Of a stretch of 64,000 nt of DNA, positions 62,230 through 64,000 are shown one piece after another; within the stretch, counting starts at the first letter, position 1; every line of letters starts with the position of its first letter. A program made the position numbers and the translations under genes. Below the pieces are notes generated by a model. The model ran no database searches. It was not told the origin of the DNA and worked only from the letters and a program-made list of their open reading frames with translations. This stretch comes from Pseudomonadota bacterium (GTDB lineage Bacteria; Myxococcota_A; UBA796; GCA-2862545). The stretch lies in assembly GCA_947475315.1 (NCBI GenBank), contig CANJMY010000002.1:1-64000 (forward strand), read 5' to 3'.

Positions 62230-63066
62230 TTACGGCGCGAAGTCGACGTCGACCTCGGGCCACAGGCCGAGGGCGGCGCCCTGCTCCAGGAGCACGGCGA
62301 TGCCGGCGCGGCCTTCGACGCCCCAGTCCAGGGTGCGCGCGTTGGCGTAGAGATCCAGGTAGTGCGACACCTGCTCGCGGGTGGTGAGCGCGCCGCGGCG
62401 GGCGAGGAGCCACGTGATGGCGTTCTCGCGGTCGTCCAGGGCGTCCTGGATGCTGGCGCGCAGCAGGCGGCTGACGTCTTCGATGACCTCATCGCCCAGG
62501 CTGCGGCGGATGGCGTTGCCGCCCAAGGGCAGGGGCAGGCCGCCGGTGATGCGCTCCCACCACACGCCCAGGTCGGCCACCAGCACGAAGCCCTCGGCCT
62601 CGAACGTGAGGCGGCCCTCGTGGATCACCAGGCCCGCGTCGATCCGGCCCTCGCGCAGCGCATCGAACACCAGCGAGTAGGGAGAGATGGGCGTCATGAC
62701 CGGCTCGACCGGCACCATCATCTGCAGCACCGCGTAGGCGGTGGTGGTCAGGCCGGGGATGCCGACGCGCTTGCCGGACAGGTCGTCGAGCGTCATCGGC
62801 TGCGGCGCGATGACGACGGGGCCGTAGCCTTCGCCCGCGCTGCCGCCGTGCGGGAGCAGCTGCCAGCGGTCGGCCAGCTTGGGGTACGCGGCGACGGAGA
62901 TGGCCGACACGTCGAAGTCGTCGGTCTCAGCGGCGCGGTTGAGCTCGTCGGTGGGGAGGTGTGTGACGTGAAAGCGGTAGCGCCCGGTGTCCAGGCGGCC
63001 CTCGATCAGGGCACGCATCATGAAGAGATCGTCAGCGTCCGGGCTGCAGGCGACGCGGATGTCCAT
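62230..63066 (-). CDS. mqnD: 1,4-dihydroxy-6-naphthoate synthase
   Basis: A 278-residue enzyme of the futalosine menaquinone pathway that converts cyclic dehypoxanthinyl futalosine into 1,4-dihydroxy-6-naphthoate. Typical N-terminus IRVACSPDADDLFMM, then FDVSAISVAAYPKLADRW and HGGSAGEGYGPVVIA, VGIPGLTTTAYAVLQMM. Fold is a periplasmic-binding-like two-lobe protein without a signal. ATG 63066 overlaps the preceding stop by one base (TGATG). Confidence 0.9.
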   Translation of the reverse strand: MDIRVACSPDADDLFMMRALIEGRLDTGRYRFHVTHLPTDELNRAAETDDFDVSAISVAAYPKLADRWQLLPHGGSAGEGYGPVVIAPQPMTLDDLSGKRVGIPGLTTTAYAVLQMMVPVEPVMTPISPYSLVFDALREGRIDAGLVIHEGRLTFEAEGFVLVADLGVWWERITGGLPLPLGGNAIRRSLGDEVIEDVSRLLRASIQDALDDRENAITWLLARRGALTTREQVSHYLDLYANARTLDWGVEGRAGIAVLLEQGAALGLWPEVDVDFAP

Positions 63067-64000
63067 CAGGTGGTCTCCGCGTGGGCGGCGAGCTCGTTGG
63101 CGCGGCGCAGGCGCTTGCCCAGCGTGGCGACCAGCTTCCACAGGATGCGATTGCCCACGCTCGGCTCCATGGTGCAGTAGGCACGGAGCGCGTCGCGCTC
63201 GATGCACAGCAGGTTGCCTCCGGACGCCGCCACGATGGAGGCGGAGCGCGGGGACTCGTCGACCAGGCTGAGCTCGCCGAAGTGCTCACCCTCGGACAGC
63301 GACGCGACCTTCACGCCGTCGACCAGCACGTCGAAGCGGCCGTGCACGACCACGTAGAGCGTGTCGCCGGTCTCGCCTTGGGCGACGATGGTGTCGCCCG
63401 CGACCACCGGGCGGTCGGACACGATGCGGCCGACGCGGATGCGCGCCTGGTAGGGCAGGTCCTCGAACAGGAAGAGAGACTCCATGACCCGCGCGCGCGC
63501 CGCGACCGCGCCAGAGTCCAGCGTGGCCTCAGGGGCGATGGCGATGGCCGTGATGTTGTCGCGCCCGCCGCCGCGAAGCGCGGCCTCGACCAGGGCCTCG
63601 GTGGCGTCGGTGATGTCGGGCTTGCGGAGCAGCTCGGCCATCTCGTCGGTCTCGATCATGTCGGACAGGCCGTCGGAGCACAGCAGCAGGCGGTCGCCGG
63701 GCGCGAGCTCGACCGCGAGCGTGTCGGCCACGACGTTCGGGTACAGGCCGATCGCGCGGGTGATCACGTTGCGGAAGCGGCTGGTGTCAGCCTCCTCCGG
63801 CTGCAGGCTGCCGTTGCGGACCATCTCGTTGACGAGGCTGTGGTCCTCGGTCAGCTGACGCAGCTGGCCGTCACGGAGCAGGTAGATGCGGCTGTCGCCC
63901 ACGTGCACGACGAACGCGACGCCGCCGCCGACCACCGCGGCCGCGAGTGTGCTGGTCATGCCTTGTCGGCCGGTGCCTTCGGCCGTCTCATACACGCGGT
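63066..64000 (-). CDS. PP2C phosphatase fused to a cyclic-nucleotide-binding domain (5' end outside window)
   Basis: The visible ~310 residues lack the N-terminus. PP2C motifs: FVVHVGDSRIYLLRDG, LLLCSDGLSDMI and GGGRDNITAIAI with metal-binding Asps. From ~200 a cNMP-binding domain RPVVAGDTIVAQGETGDT and EHFGELSLVDESPRSASI, the latter the phosphate-binding cassette. Dephosphorylates Ser/Thr phosphoproteins, possibly under cyclic-nucleotide control, and could oppose kinases such as that at 4016. Operon with mqnD. Confidence 0.88.
   Translation of the reverse strand, partial: RVYETAEGTGRQGMTSTLAAAVVGGGVAFVVHVGDSRIYLLRDGQLRQLTEDHSLVNEMVRNGSLQPEEADTSRFRNVITRAIGLYPNVVADTLAVELAPGDRLLLCSDGLSDMIETDEMAELLRKPDITDATEALVEAALRGGGRDNITAIAIAPEATLDSGAVAARARVMESLFLFEDLPYQARIRVGRIVSDRPVVAGDTIVAQGETGDTLYVVVHGRFDVLVDGVKVASLSEGEHFGELSLVDESPRSASIVAASGGNLLCIERDALRAYCTMEPSVGNRILWKLVATLGKRLRRANELAAHAETT

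Overview
The window is a very GC-rich, gene-dense chromosomal segment, most likely from a myxobacterium-like organism (Myxococcota or a close relative of the former Deltaproteobacteria). Supporting signs are a giant Ca-binding surface protein with a MYXO-CTERM-like tail (GCGC, one membrane helix, terminal arginines), MopE-type and thrombospondin-type-3 repeats, many lipoproteins with DTD-rich linkers, a Ser/Thr kinase of myxobacterial type, an FHA protein, a PP2C phosphatase fused to a cyclic-nucleotide-binding domain, and MqnD of the futalosine menaquinone pathway. This placement is inference from gene content; no rRNA gene is present.

Layout. 1-2.3 kb: the end of an IS4-family element, an orphan ribbon-helix-helix antitoxin, a two-gene HD/nucleotidyltransferase operon, and a Phd/YefM antitoxin with an internally deleted PIN toxin. 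2.3-5.5 kb (minus): Ser/Thr kinase, DUF2058, lipoprotein and TrmN6-like methyltransferase. 5.5-12 kb: mazG-fxsA-TPR, a YkgJ-type protein, dnaG-rpoD, a CAU-anticodon tRNA and RNase P RNA. 12-16.7 kb (minus): thymidine kinase followed by two small Cys-rich lipoproteins, an NHL-propeller protein and a large lipoprotein. 16.7-22.4 kb: alpha/beta hydrolase, small unknown proteins, SDR and sulfotransferase.

22.5-29 kb is the accessory zone. It holds a serpin lipoprotein whose 5' end is cut by a complete IS4-family element (23928-25515), a truncated secreted-protein gene and an HExxH protein on the other side of the IS, and a nucleotidyltransferase/winged-helix pair flanked by two related 62-bp sequences. 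29-40 kb is a surface-protein region: a three-gene operon with a 1,534-residue protein carrying about 42 TSP3-like units, then lipoproteins, a TPR/winged-helix regulator and a divergent vWA/Cys-rich lipoprotein pair.

40-43.8 kb: a TetR regulator with two clear operators facing a DUF1330-SRPBCC operon, and a lipoprotein that joins a substrate-binding-like region to an OmpA-like domain. 43.9-48.7 kb is housekeeping: prs, rplY, pth, rpsF, rplI, dnaB, with rpsR absent from its usual place. 48.8-64 kb: FHA protein, several unknown proteins, a phosphopantetheinyl transferase, a type IA topoisomerase with a histone-H1-like tail overlapping a 966-residue M14-like protein, a TerB-like protein, an SPPY methyltransferase, mqnD and the PP2C/cNMP protein, which runs off the window. 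Many gene pairs overlap by ATGA or GTGA, so translational coupling is widespread.
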